Below, one piece after another: positions 1-6,452 of a DNA stretch of 6,513 nt. Source of the stretch: Actinomycetota bacterium (GTDB taxonomy: Bacteria > Actinomycetota > Actinomycetes > S36-B12 > UBA5976); the NCBI GenBank assembly GCA_947491175.1, contig CANLIF010000072.1:1-6513 (forward strand). Direction: 5' to 3'. Below the pieces are notes generated by a model that was not told where the DNA came from, searched no databases, and was given only the letters and a program-made list of their open reading frames with translations. Position 1 is the first letter of the stretch, and every line of letters begins with the position of its first letter. Made by a program: the position numbers and the translations under genes.

Positions 1-805
1 CATCGTGCTCTGCTTGGCTAATCAAGTCAGCCGCTACGAAATCTGGATTGGCTGAATCATCAGCCAAAATCGCAATTTCAGTTGGTCCGGCTTCAGAATC
101 AATTCCAATCAATCCTTTGAGCATTCGCTTAGCTGCCGTCACATACATATTGCCTGGACCGGTAACTAAATAAACTGGCTGGATTTCCACATCACCTGTT
201 GCGCCAAATGCCATAAGTGCAATGGCTTGCGAGCCACCCGCTGCATAAACTTCCGTTACCCCAAGTAACGCACAAGCCGCCAAAATAGTTGGGTGTGGCC
301 ATCCCCCAAAATCTTTCTGGGGCGGTGAGCACACAACGAGCGAAGGCACACCAGCAATTTGGGCTGGCACGACATTCATAATCACACTGCTTGGGTAGAC
401 ATAAACACCACCCGGAACATATAGTCCAACACGAGCAACGGGCAACCAGCGTTCACTCACAGTTCCACCTGGCGCAACTGTGACTGTTGTGTCGGTGCGC
501 CGCTGATGTTCGTGAACTATCCGAACTCTGGCAATTGCATCAACAAGTGCTGCTCTAATTTCTGGATCTAGTTCCGACAGAGATTTATCGAGGACTTCTT
601 GGGGAACTCGAATTTGTGGCGCTCGAATGCCATCAAACTTTTCTGACCAATCTTGGACGGCTGCAACGCCGCGCGCTCGAACATCATCAACGATGGGGCG
701 GACCTGTTCAACTACTGAATCAAGGTCAAACTTGGCCCGAGGCACTAGATTTCGCAGATCCGACGCCCGTCGAGATCCACCTCTTAAATCTAGGGTTGAC
801 AACAT
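1..805 (-). CDS. hisD: Histidinol dehydrogenase, N-terminal 268 residues (cut by left window edge)
   Basis: HisD catalyses the last two steps of histidine synthesis, the NAD-dependent oxidation of L-histidinol to L-histidine, as a soluble zinc enzyme. I translated this frame by hand from ATG at 803-805; it stays open to the edge. Visible family motifs are GLYVPGG (128-133), the glycine-rich nucleotide-site segment TGPGNMYVTAAKR (215-227), SEAGPTEIAILAD (237-249) and, at the cut, LISQAEHD, where Q264 and H267 align with two zinc ligands of the E. coli enzyme. The catalytic Glu-His pair and the remaining zinc ligands should lie beyond the window. The family is about 430 residues, so roughly 60% is present. 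An in-frame TGA (809-811) lies one codon upstream, so this ATG is the first possible start. There is no Shine-Dalgarno sequence; see the leaderless promoter entry. ybaK is divergent, 44 bases away. Confidence 0.98.
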   Translation of the reverse strand, partial: MLSTLDLRGGSRRASDLRNLVPRAKFDLDSVVEQVRPIVDDVRARGVAAVQDWSEKFDGIRAPQIRVPQEVLDKSLSELDPEIRAALVDAIARVRIVHEHQRRTDTTVTVAPGGTVSERWLPVARVGLYVPGGVYVYPSSVIMNVVPAQIAGVPSLVVCSPPQKDFGGWPHPTILAACALLGVTEVYAAGGSQAIALMAFGATGDVEIQPVYLVTGPGNMYVTAAKRMLKGLIGIDSEAGPTEIAILADDSANPDFVAADLISQAEHD

Positions 806-822
806 AATTCAAAGTTTATCTT
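796..822 (+). promoter_or_regulatory. Candidate ybaK promoter, overlapping the hisD start
   Basis: A perfect TTGACA -35 hexamer lies at 796-801, inside the first codons of hisD. The best paired -10 is TATCTT at 817-822, with a 15-base spacer, which is shorter than the usual 16-18. CATAAT at 803-808 is a closer -10 match but has no -35 at proper spacing. Transcription would start near 829 and give a leader of about 20 bases before the ybaK ATG. The element overlaps the opposite-strand hisD -10, so the two promoters probably compete or share a regulator. The exact start is uncertain. Confidence 0.35.
813..818 (-). promoter_or_regulatory. Candidate -10 box for leaderless hisD transcription
   Basis: Read on the minus strand, TAAACT fits the TANNNT pattern of an actinobacterial -10 element. 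Seven bases separate it from the hisD ATG (803-805), which puts the expected transcription start on or next to the A of the ATG. The hisD upstream sequence shows no purine-rich ribosome binding site. Leaderless mRNAs are common in Actinobacteria, so both facts point the same way. No convincing -35 box is visible. The call is inference from spacing and motif only. Confidence 0.4.
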
Positions 823-833
823 GATTTTGTTGG

Positions 834-852
834 CATAGGATTTGTTCCTATG
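834..852 (+). promoter_or_regulatory. Inverted repeat enclosing the ybaK ribosome binding site and start codon
   Basis: CATAGGA (834-840) and TCCTATG (846-852) are perfect 7-base inverted copies around the loop TTTGT. The left arm holds the only Shine-Dalgarno-like sequence of ybaK, AGGA (837-840), 9 bases from the ATG. The right arm ends in that ATG (850-852). In the ybaK mRNA the hairpin would pair the ribosome binding site with the bases beside the start codon and hide both. As DNA it could instead be an operator in the divergent hisD/ybaK control region. The repeat is plain in the sequence; its role is inference. Confidence 0.5.
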
Positions 853-1323
853 GCTACGGGTACTCCAGCGACTAAGTTACTCACTTCAGCAGGAGTTAAA
901 TTCACGGAACATGAATACTTACATGATCCTAATTCAACCTCATTCGGGCTTGAGGCTGCTGAAAAACTTGGCGTCGATCCACATCGAGTATTTAAAACCT
1001 TGATTGCCAACGTGGATGAAACCTTTGCCGTTGCTATCATTCCAGTGAACCAACAAGTGAGTCTGAAATCACTGTCTCGAACTCTTGGTGCCAAGCGAGC
1101 AGCTATGGCTGATCCAGCTCATGCCGCTCGCCTAACGGGATATGTTGTTGGTGGAATTAGTCCACTTGGCCAAAAGCGCTTGCTAACTACAGTTATCGAT
1201 GCGTCCGCTAAGGACTTTGAAACAATTTTGGTTAGTGGTGGTCACCGGGGCTTTGACATTGAGCTCTCGCCTAGCGATTTAGCTGAACTGTTATCGGCAG
1301 TGTTTGCAGAAATTGCAAGCTAG
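850..1323 (+). CDS. ybaK: YbaK/EbsC family Cys-tRNA deacylase (aminoacyl-tRNA editing protein)
   Basis: YbaK proteins are free-standing relatives of the prolyl-tRNA synthetase editing (INS) domain. They hydrolyse mischarged Cys-tRNA(Pro), and can act on Cys-tRNA(Cys), in the cytoplasm. The 157-residue product is the normal length for a single-domain member. Family hallmarks are the VFKTLI strand with the conserved lysine K49, thought essential for deacylation, GGISPLGQKR at 101-110 with its conserved glycines, and the late SGGHRGFDIEL segment (129-139). The ATG at 850 is preceded by AGGA at 837-840, inside an inverted repeat. It is the only plus-strand gene here, divergent from hisD and convergent with dnaE; its TAG stop shares three bases with the dnaE stop within one CTAG. 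Related subfamilies (ProX, YeaK) have other substrates. The motifs favour YbaK, but exact tRNA specificity cannot be read from sequence. Confidence 0.95.
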   Translation: MATGTPATKLLTSAGVKFTEHEYLHDPNSTSFGLEAAEKLGVDPHRVFKTLIANVDETFAVAIIPVNQQVSLKSLSRTLGAKRAAMADPAHAARLTGYVVGGISPLGQKRLLTTVIDASAKDFETILVSGGHRGFDIELSPSDLAELLSAVFAEIAS

Positions 1324-1334
1324 TTAGTTTGCAA
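1313..1334. terminator. Hairpin at the ybaK/dnaE convergent stops, possible weak bidirectional terminator
   Basis: TTGCAAGCT (1313-1321) and AGTTTGCAA (1326-1334) form a 9-bp stem with a 4-base AGTT loop. It has one G-U wobble on the plus strand and the matching A-C mismatch on the minus strand. The structure is centred on the CTAG that carries both stop codons, exactly where a shared terminator would be expected. The stem is AU-rich, and only a short UUU follows on the minus strand, so it is not a classic intrinsic terminator. Confidence 0.3.
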
Positions 1335-4300
1335 AACTGGTGCTTCTAAACATGCGGCGCCAAGTAAGGCCTTCAAGTCTGCGAACAGCGAAGGCGATGG
1401 CGCTACTCGTAATTTATCGTCAGTCTTAACCGAAACGAATTTGTCGGCCTGCACTACAGTCAAATGAACTTCAGTTGTGCCTGGATGAGTGCTCAAGATT
1501 TGGCGCAACGAATCCATGACTGCTGCATTTACCCGAGTTTCTGGAATGTAAACATTTACCGGACCTGAGTAAGCAGAACTAATGTCAGGAACCGAAATTT
1601 CAAGTGCGGCAACTCTTGGGCCTTCGTCATCGCGCTTTTCGATTCGAACTTTCATCAGCAAAATTGCATCATCATTTAAGAGCGTTGCAAACTTTGTAAA
1701 GGTGTTAGGCCAAACCATTACCTCTACGACACCTTCGAGATCTTCGAGCGCCACAATTGCCCAACGATCACCAGATCGTCTGGTGGTTTTTAGTTGCACA
1801 CTGCTTACTAGTCCCCCGAGAGTTACTATTGCGCCATCTGAGGCATCTGCAACGCCAGAAATTGGCATTGAAGTACTCATGGCTAAAACATGTTCAACCC
1901 CAAAAAGTGGATGATCGCTTACATAAAGACCGAGCATGTCTCGCTCTTGTGCCAGCAAAGTTTTCTTATCCCATTCATCTAATGAGATGTTCACTTCGAT
2001 GCCACCGATTGAATCGTCAGAAAAGTCATTCGAAGTTCCGAAAAGATCAAATTGCCCAATGGCTTCGGCTTTCTTGGTATCAAGAACGGAATCTACAGAT
2101 TCAACGTGTACTGCAAATAACCCGCGACGAGTGTGGCCAAGGGAATCAAAGGCACCTGCCTTTATCAGGGATTCAATCACGCGCTTATTGCAAACCTGAA
2201 CGTCAACTTTGGCTAGGAAATCACTGAACGAAGTGAACTTTCCTTTGTCAGCGCGACTAACTTTTAAGGACTCAACTACATTTACTCCAACATTTCGAAC
2301 AGCTGCTAGGCCAAATCGAATGTCAGTGCCAATAGCTGTGAAATCCACATCAGATTCATTTACGTCTGGTGGTAATACCTTGATACCCATTCGGCGACTT
2401 TCATTTAGATAAACCGCCGACTTGTCCTTGTCATCTTTGACGCTGGTGAGCAAGGAAGCCATGTATTCAGCTGGATAGTTCGCCTTTAGGTACGCCGTCC
2501 AATATGAAACCAAACCGTAGCCCGCACTATGCGCTTTATTGAATGCATAGTCTGAGAACGGAACCAAGGTTTCCCATAACTTGTCGATAGCAACTTGCGC
2601 GAATCCACGTTCCTTCATGCCGGCTTCAAACGGAACGTATTCCTTGTCGAGAATTTCTTTTTTCTTTTTACCCATCGCCCGACGTAAAAGATCGGCCTGA
2701 CCAAGGGTGTAGCCGGCAACTTCTTGGGCAATGGCCATTACTTGCTCTTGGTAAACAATGAGCCCGTAAGTATCGCCCAAAATTCCAGCTAACGGCTTTT
2801 CAAGATCTGGGTGAATCGGAACTTGGACTTTGCGTTTGTTTTTGTAATCCGCGTAATCAGTGTGTGCATTAACGCCCATGGGTCCAGGCCGGTACAACGC
2901 CAGGACAGCGGAAATATCTTGGAATGAGTCTGGGTTCATTGCTCGGAGTAAGGATCTGATGGGACCACTATCGAGTTGGAAAACCCCCAATGTGTCACCT
3001 CGGGCCAACAACTCATATGTTTTTGGGTCCACTAACTCAAGTTCTTCCAGAACTACGGTTTCATCTCGGTTGGACTTAATGTTTAGCAAGGTGTCATCAA
3101 GAACCGTCAAGTTTCGAAGTCCTAAAAAGTCCATCTTGAGTAGCCCAAGAGATTCGCAGGCGCCCATGTCGAACTGAGTAATAATTGCGCCATCTTGATC
3201 TCTTCGCCAGACCGGCAAGACATCAATTAATTCCTCTTTACATAAAATTACCCCAGCTGCGTGCACACCAGGCTGACGCTTTAGACCCTCGATGCCCCTG
3301 GCAGTATCAACAACTGCTCTTACGTCAGCATCATCTTCATACAGATTTCGGAATTCACTGGCCTCACCATACCGATCATGTTCTGGATCAAATATTCCCG
3401 AAAGCGGAATGTCTTTTCCCATGACACCAGGTGGCATTGCCTTATTAATCTTGTCGCCAAGTACATATGGAAAACCAAGTGCGCGTGTTGAATCCCTTAC
3501 GGCCGCTTTAGCTTTAATCGAGGCATAAGTAATGATCTGTGCAACTCGTTCTTCACCATACTTTTGGGTTGCGTAACTAATCATTTCACTACGACGACGT
3601 TCATCAAAGTCAATGTCTATGTCGGGCATAGATACTCGCTCTGGGTTTAGGAAGCGCTCAAAAAGTAGACCGTGTTTTATCGGGTCAAGTTCCGTTATGC
3701 CTAGCGCCCAAGCAATTAATGCGCCAGCTGCCGAACCACGACCTGGGCCAACTCGAATTCCTTCGGCACGCGCATGTCTGCAAAGGTCTGCAACAACCAA
3801 GAAGTAACCCGGGAATCCCATTTGCTCAACAACTGCTAGTTCGAATTTTGCGCGCTCTAAATGCTCTTTTGGAATCTTGTCGCTATTGAATCTGCGCTTT
3901 AATCCAATTTCAACTTCCTTAACTAGCCAAGTGTTCTCAGTCTCGCCAGCTGGAACCGAGAAGGAAGGTAATAGGTCTTGGCCCTCGACAAAACTAATGT
4001 TGCAACGCTCTGCAATCAATAAAGTGTTGTCGCATGCCTCTGGAAGTTCGCGCCAGACTTCTCGCATTTCGGCGGCAGTCTTTAAGTAAAAATCTTGGGC
4101 CTCAAATTTGAATCGCTTTGGATCTTCCATAGTGGAGCGAGTGCCGATACAAAGTAAGACTTCATGCATTTGAGCGTCTTCGGGGTAAACATAATGTAAG
4201 TCATTTGTTGCAACTAACTCTAGATTTAGGTTCTTTGCAATTTTCAGCAAATCTTCTCGGTGGCGGCGTTCAATGCCTATGCCATGATCCATGAGCTCAA

Positions 4301-4874
4301 CAAAATAGTTTTCTTGTCCCAAGATCTCGCGCATAGTCGCAGCGGTACTTAACGCTTTGTCGTAGTTGCCAGCCTGAAGCCAGCGATTTACTTCACCAGA
4401 TGGGCATCCAGTTGTACCAATTAATCCAGTGCCGTATTGCGCAAGTAACTCGGCATCGAATCGCGGCTGGTAGTAAAAACCTTCAAGACTTGCCTTACTT
4501 GAAAGCCTAAACAAGTTATGAAGTCCGACATTGTTTTCGGCCCAAAGTGTCATGTGGGTGTAGTTGTATCGACCCCGTCCGGCACCGTCTAATGAAGTGT
4601 CGTCTACGGCAGGGGATCCAAAATCAAATGGTGCCCGAAGTTTGCGGCCTTGTGGTGCGTAATAACCTTCAATGCCGATAATCGGTTTTACATTTGTGGA
4701 TTGTGCCTTTTTCCAGAATTCAAACGCACCATAAAGATTTCCGTGATCTGTCATCGCGATTGCTGGCATACCAAGTTCTTCGGCTTTTGAAAACAGGTCC
4801 GTTAGCCGGGCAGCCCCATCCAGCATTGAATACTCGGTGTGCACGTGAAGGTGCACGAACGAGTCATTGCTCAC
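1320..4874 (-). CDS. dnaE: DNA polymerase III alpha subunit, DnaE1 type
   Basis: DnaE is the catalytic subunit of the replicative DNA polymerase III holoenzyme. Its 1184 residues match the actinobacterial DnaE1 length; DnaE2/ImuC proteins are about 100 residues shorter. The N-terminal PHP domain (about 1-280) keeps all likely metal ligands: H10, H12, D19, H44, E69, H107, C157, D225 and H227. The polymerase core shows GPGRGSAAGALI (376-387), the catalytic aspartates D418 and D420 in MPDIDIDFDE, RQPGVHAAGVI (533-543), the third aspartate D582 in KMDFLGLRNLT, and FNKAHSAGYG from 778. A helix-hairpin-helix region ends near GAFDSLG (907-913). The beta-clamp binding motif QFDLF is at 941-945, and an OB fold spans about 1014-1090. 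The start is GTG, with AAGGA (4884-4888) 9 bases upstream. The gene lies 145 bases downstream of rluD and ends tail to tail with ybaK. Confidence 0.99.
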   Translation of the reverse strand: MSNDSFVHLHVHTEYSMLDGAARLTDLFSKAEELGMPAIAMTDHGNLYGAFEFWKKAQSTNVKPIIGIEGYYAPQGRKLRAPFDFGSPAVDDTSLDGAGRGRYNYTHMTLWAENNVGLHNLFRLSSKASLEGFYYQPRFDAELLAQYGTGLIGTTGCPSGEVNRWLQAGNYDKALSTAATMREILGQENYFVELMDHGIGIERRHREDLLKIAKNLNLELVATNDLHYVYPEDAQMHEVLLCIGTRSTMEDPKRFKFEAQDFYLKTAAEMREVWRELPEACDNTLLIAERCNISFVEGQDLLPSFSVPAGETENTWLVKEVEIGLKRRFNSDKIPKEHLERAKFELAVVEQMGFPGYFLVVADLCRHARAEGIRVGPGRGSAAGALIAWALGITELDPIKHGLLFERFLNPERVSMPDIDIDFDERRRSEMISYATQKYGEERVAQIITYASIKAKAAVRDSTRALGFPYVLGDKINKAMPPGVMGKDIPLSGIFDPEHDRYGEASEFRNLYEDDADVRAVVDTARGIEGLKRQPGVHAAGVILCKEELIDVLPVWRRDQDGAIITQFDMGACESLGLLKMDFLGLRNLTVLDDTLLNIKSNRDETVVLEELELVDPKTYELLARGDTLGVFQLDSGPIRSLLRAMNPDSFQDISAVLALYRPGPMGVNAHTDYADYKNKRKVQVPIHPDLEKPLAGILGDTYGLIVYQEQVMAIAQEVAGYTLGQADLLRRAMGKKKKEILDKEYVPFEAGMKERGFAQVAIDKLWETLVPFSDYAFNKAHSAGYGLVSYWTAYLKANYPAEYMASLLTSVKDDKDKSAVYLNESRRMGIKVLPPDVNESDVDFTAIGTDIRFGLAAVRNVGVNVVESLKVSRADKGKFTSFSDFLAKVDVQVCNKRVIESLIKAGAFDSLGHTRRGLFAVHVESVDSVLDTKKAEAIGQFDLFGTSNDFSDDSIGGIEVNISLDEWDKKTLLAQERDMLGLYVSDHPLFGVEHVLAMSTSMPISGVADASDGAIVTLGGLVSSVQLKTTRRSGDRWAIVALEDLEGVVEVMVWPNTFTKFATLLNDDAILLMKVRIEKRDDEGPRVAALEISVPDISSAYSGPVNVYIPETRVNAAVMDSLRQILSTHPGTTEVHLTVVQADKFVSVKTDDKLRVAPSPSLFADLKALLGAACLEAPVLQTN

Positions 4875-5019
4875 AGGCTTAGTTCCTTTTGGATCAGAGG
4901 GTAAGTTCGCGAGAGGAAGGACGCTCCCCTAGGTTACTCGCGACCGGTGACAAGAAAGTGCAGTGGGTCGAAGTGATTTTCGCGTGGCTGAAGGTTTATA
5001 GCCAAGACAACGGACTTGG
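4875..5019 (-). other. rluD-dnaE intergenic region and dnaE leader
   Basis: The 145-base gap is the longest non-coding stretch in the window. From its rluD side it holds most of a strong inverted repeat, then about 50 bases without clear signals, then a dyad of TCGCGAG (4907-4913) and CTCGCGA (4937-4943) separated by 23 bases, then the dnaE ribosome binding site. TANNNT-type hexamers occur (minus-strand TAACCT at 4931-4936), but none has a -35 box at proper spacing. A dnaE promoter is likely from the gap length but cannot be placed. No credible small gene is visible on either strand. Confidence 0.5.
4884..4888 (-). promoter_or_regulatory. Ribosome binding site deciding the GTG start of dnaE
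   Basis: Minus-strand AAGGA, within the purine run AAAAGGAA (4883-4890), lies 9 bases before the GTG at 4872-4874. This is the strongest Shine-Dalgarno sequence in the window. It supports the GTG start, which also places the PHP motif HLHVHTEYS at its usual position right after the N-terminus. Confidence 0.75.
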
Positions 5020-5025
5020 CTATAA
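4996..5025 (-). terminator. Perfect 11-bp hairpin at the rluD stop, possible terminator or RNA processing site
   Basis: TTATAGCCAAG (4996-5006) and CTTGGCTATAA (5015-5025) are perfect 11-base inverted copies around an 8-base loop. The rluD TAG stop (5020-5022) lies inside the stem. In the minus-strand RNA the stem is followed by ACCUUCAG rather than a U-run, so it is not a canonical intrinsic terminator. Actinobacterial terminators often lack U-tracts, so attenuation between rluD and dnaE is plausible, as are mRNA 3'-end stabilisation and processing. Confidence 0.45.
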
Positions 5026-5054
5026 GTTACGCGCCAGTTCCAAGGACTTGGCTA
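5012..5054 (-). repeat. Two direct copies of TAGCCAAGTCC at the rluD 3' end
   Basis: On the minus strand the 11-mer TAGCCAAGTCC occurs at 5044-5054, inside the last rluD codons (within DLAKSL), and again at 5012-5022, where its first three bases are the rluD stop codon. The copies are 32 bases apart. A third, inverted partial copy (CTTGGCTA in minus-strand sense) follows just downstream and forms the hairpin with the second copy. The pattern suggests a small local duplication, or two alternative pairing partners for the same downstream arm. Confidence 0.6.
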
Positions 5055-5931
5055 AATCAGGGGCGTACTCTGAGTGGAAAGTCACCCGATCGCCAGAAAC
5101 TGGATGTTCAAAACCTAAGCGCACTGCGTGAAGCCATTGCCGATCTAGCTTTAATTTGGCAGCCACAGTCGGGTCGGCGCCGTATGTAAGATCGCCACAA
5201 CACGGATGTCGAAGGCCTGACATGTGAACTCTAATTTGATGAGTTCTTCCAGTTTCTAGATGAACTTCTAGCAATGATGCATAAGCAAAGGATTCCAAAG
5301 TGTCGTAATGCGTGATACTTGGGCGGCCACCACTCATGATGGCAAATCGATACGACGACGACGGGTGGCGATCGATGGGAGCATCAATAGTTCCGTTAAT
5401 CGGATCTAACCGGCCTTGAATCAAAGTGTGATAAATCTTGTCCACTGTTCGATCCCGGAACTGGTCTTTAATACTCACGTAGGCACGTTCAGATTTGGTG
5501 ACCACCATTAACCCACTGGTACCAACATCTAATCGATGCACAATTCCTTTGCGCTCACTTGGCCCAAATGAAGTAAGAACAGTTCCCATTGCGGTTAGTG
5601 ACCCAGTAACTGTTGGCCCAGACCAACCCTGACTGGGATGAGCTGCTACGCCAGCAGGTTTATCAATAACAACAAATGAATCATCTTCAAAAACGATTGG
5701 CAGCTCAACTGTAGGTTCAGCATCATACATATCAGGGTCTGGGAGATCTACTTCAATTACGTCGCCAAATGCTAAGCGAGCACTTTTTTGGGCAACTTTG
5801 CCATTTAACGTGACTCGCTTTTCTTCGAGTAACGTGACGCAAGTTGCTCGTGACTCACCGGTCAGCCTCGACAATGCCACATCACAACGTTCACCTTCAA
5901 GTGATTCGTCTATCGGCCAAGTGCGAATCAT
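5020..5931 (-). CDS. rluD: RluD-like 23S rRNA pseudouridine synthase (RluA family)
   Basis: This cytoplasmic enzyme isomerises uridine to pseudouridine in RNA; RluD itself modifies helix 69 of 23S rRNA at the subunit interface. The 303-residue product has the usual two-part layout: an N-terminal S4 RNA-binding domain (about 13-70) and a catalytic RluA-type domain (about 80-300). The signature HRLDVGTSGLMVV contains the catalytic aspartate D135. VIDKPAGVAAHPS (88-100), DKIYHTLIQG (164-173) and TGRTHQIRVHM (227-237) are also standard family motifs. The ATG lies 2 bases after the lspA TAA, with GGA 6 bases upstream inside the lspA end, so the two genes are probably translationally coupled. An S4 domain beside lspA is typical of the actinobacterial RluD-like member, but RluA, RluC and RluD differ mainly in target sites, and the modified uridines are not provable from sequence. 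Confidence 0.95.
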   Translation of the reverse strand: MIRTWPIDESLEGERCDVALSRLTGESRATCVTLLEEKRVTLNGKVAQKSARLAFGDVIEVDLPDPDMYDAEPTVELPIVFEDDSFVVIDKPAGVAAHPSQGWSGPTVTGSLTAMGTVLTSFGPSERKGIVHRLDVGTSGLMVVTKSERAYVSIKDQFRDRTVDKIYHTLIQGRLDPINGTIDAPIDRHPSSSYRFAIMSGGRPSITHYDTLESFAYASLLEVHLETGRTHQIRVHMSGLRHPCCGDLTYGADPTVAAKLKLDRQWLHAVRLGFEHPVSGDRVTFHSEYAPDLAKSLELARNL

Positions 5932-5933
5932 CT

Positions 5934-6452
5934 TTATTCCGAATCGTTTTGTGTTGGAAGTGCATTTGGAGCTTGATACTCGACACCACGCAATGAAAGA
6001 ATCACCATTGCAATTGCCGACAGAACTACTGCGCTATCGCTGACATTGAACATCGGGTAATTAGGCAATGAAATAAAGTCCACAACATGTCCCTGAAAAA
6101 TTTCTGGACTGCGGAAAATTCGATCAATTAAGTTCCCGACTGCGCCACCCAGTAAGCCACCCAGCGCAATTGCCCATGGTCTATTTGTAACGGTCCGGGA
6201 GATCCACAAAATCGCAATACTGACTGCAATTGCTACCAATGTGAATACCCAAGTGACACTGGTTCCAAAAGAAAACGCAGCTCCTGGGTTTCTAACGAAT
6301 GAGAACTTCAGAAAGTCGCCAATGACTCTTATTTCAGATTGATTCTCGAGTGCGGCTACCGCCCATGCTTTAGTCGCCAAATCTATAAATGTGACGAATA
6401 GTGCAGTTACTAGTAGGTGGCGACGATACACGACGTTAGGAACGGTCTTCAC
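5934..6452 (-). CDS. lspA: Lipoprotein signal peptidase (signal peptidase II)
   Basis: LspA is an aspartyl protease of the cytoplasmic membrane that removes signal peptides from diacylglyceryl-modified prolipoproteins just before the lipidated cysteine. The 172-residue product is normal for the family. Four hydrophobic segments are visible (about 13-33, 66-85, 94-112 and 135-155). Conserved motifs are IDLATK with D24, FVRNPGAAFSFG (52-63), GGAVGNLIDRIFR (102-114) with catalytic D110, VVDFI (123-127) and FNVSDSAV (135-142) with catalytic D139. The chosen start is GTG at 6450-6452, which overlaps the preceding gene by 17 bases. No good ribosome binding site precedes it, so initiation probably depends on coupling. 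GTG at 6429-6431 (residue 8), just after the upstream stop codon, is an alternative start and would still leave the first membrane segment whole. rluD follows after 2 bases. Confidence 0.97.
   Translation of the reverse strand: MKTVPNVVYRRHLLVTALFVTFIDLATKAWAVAALENQSEIRVIGDFLKFSFVRNPGAAFSFGTSVTWVFTLVAIAVSIAILWISRTVTNRPWAIALGGLLGGAVGNLIDRIFRSPEIFQGHVVDFISLPNYPMFNVSDSAVVLSAIAMVILSLRGVEYQAPNALPTQNDSE

Noticed and set aside
616..824. Two overlapping plus-strand open frames of 63-65 codons near the left end
   Set aside because: They lie antisense to the well-supported hisD frame, show no recognisable domain, and their residues are the reverse reading of conserved HisD codons.
816..1094. Minus-strand open frame of 92 codons opposite ybaK
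   Set aside because: It is antisense to the conserved ybaK coding region, runs into the hisD control region and has no family features.
2657..2663. AAAAAAG heptamer in dnaE as a programmed -1 frameshift site, as in dnaX
   Set aside because: The reading frame splits it AAA AAA G instead of the required A AAA AAG, and the full-length polymerase motifs continue in frame well beyond it.
1582..4089. Several plus-strand open frames of 64-156 codons opposite dnaE
   Set aside because: All lie inside the continuous 1184-codon dnaE gene on the other strand; they are rich in Ser/Arg/Pro as expected for reverse readings and lack motifs and ribosome binding sites.
4931..4961. TTGTCA plus TAACCT (minus strand) as a dnaE promoter
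   Set aside because: The hexamers are only about 11 bases apart, too close for a sigma-70-type promoter, and no alternative -35 lies at 16-18 bases.
5040..5051. CCAAG-GA-CTTGG inverted repeat in the rluD 3' coding region as a separate hairpin
   Set aside because: The loop would be only 2 bases, too tight to form fully; it is better explained as part of the direct-repeat pattern around the rluD stop.
4889..5131. Plus-strand 80-codon frame across the rluD-dnaE gap
   Set aside because: Half of it is antisense to rluD, it crosses the 11-bp hairpin, and it has no recognisable protein features.
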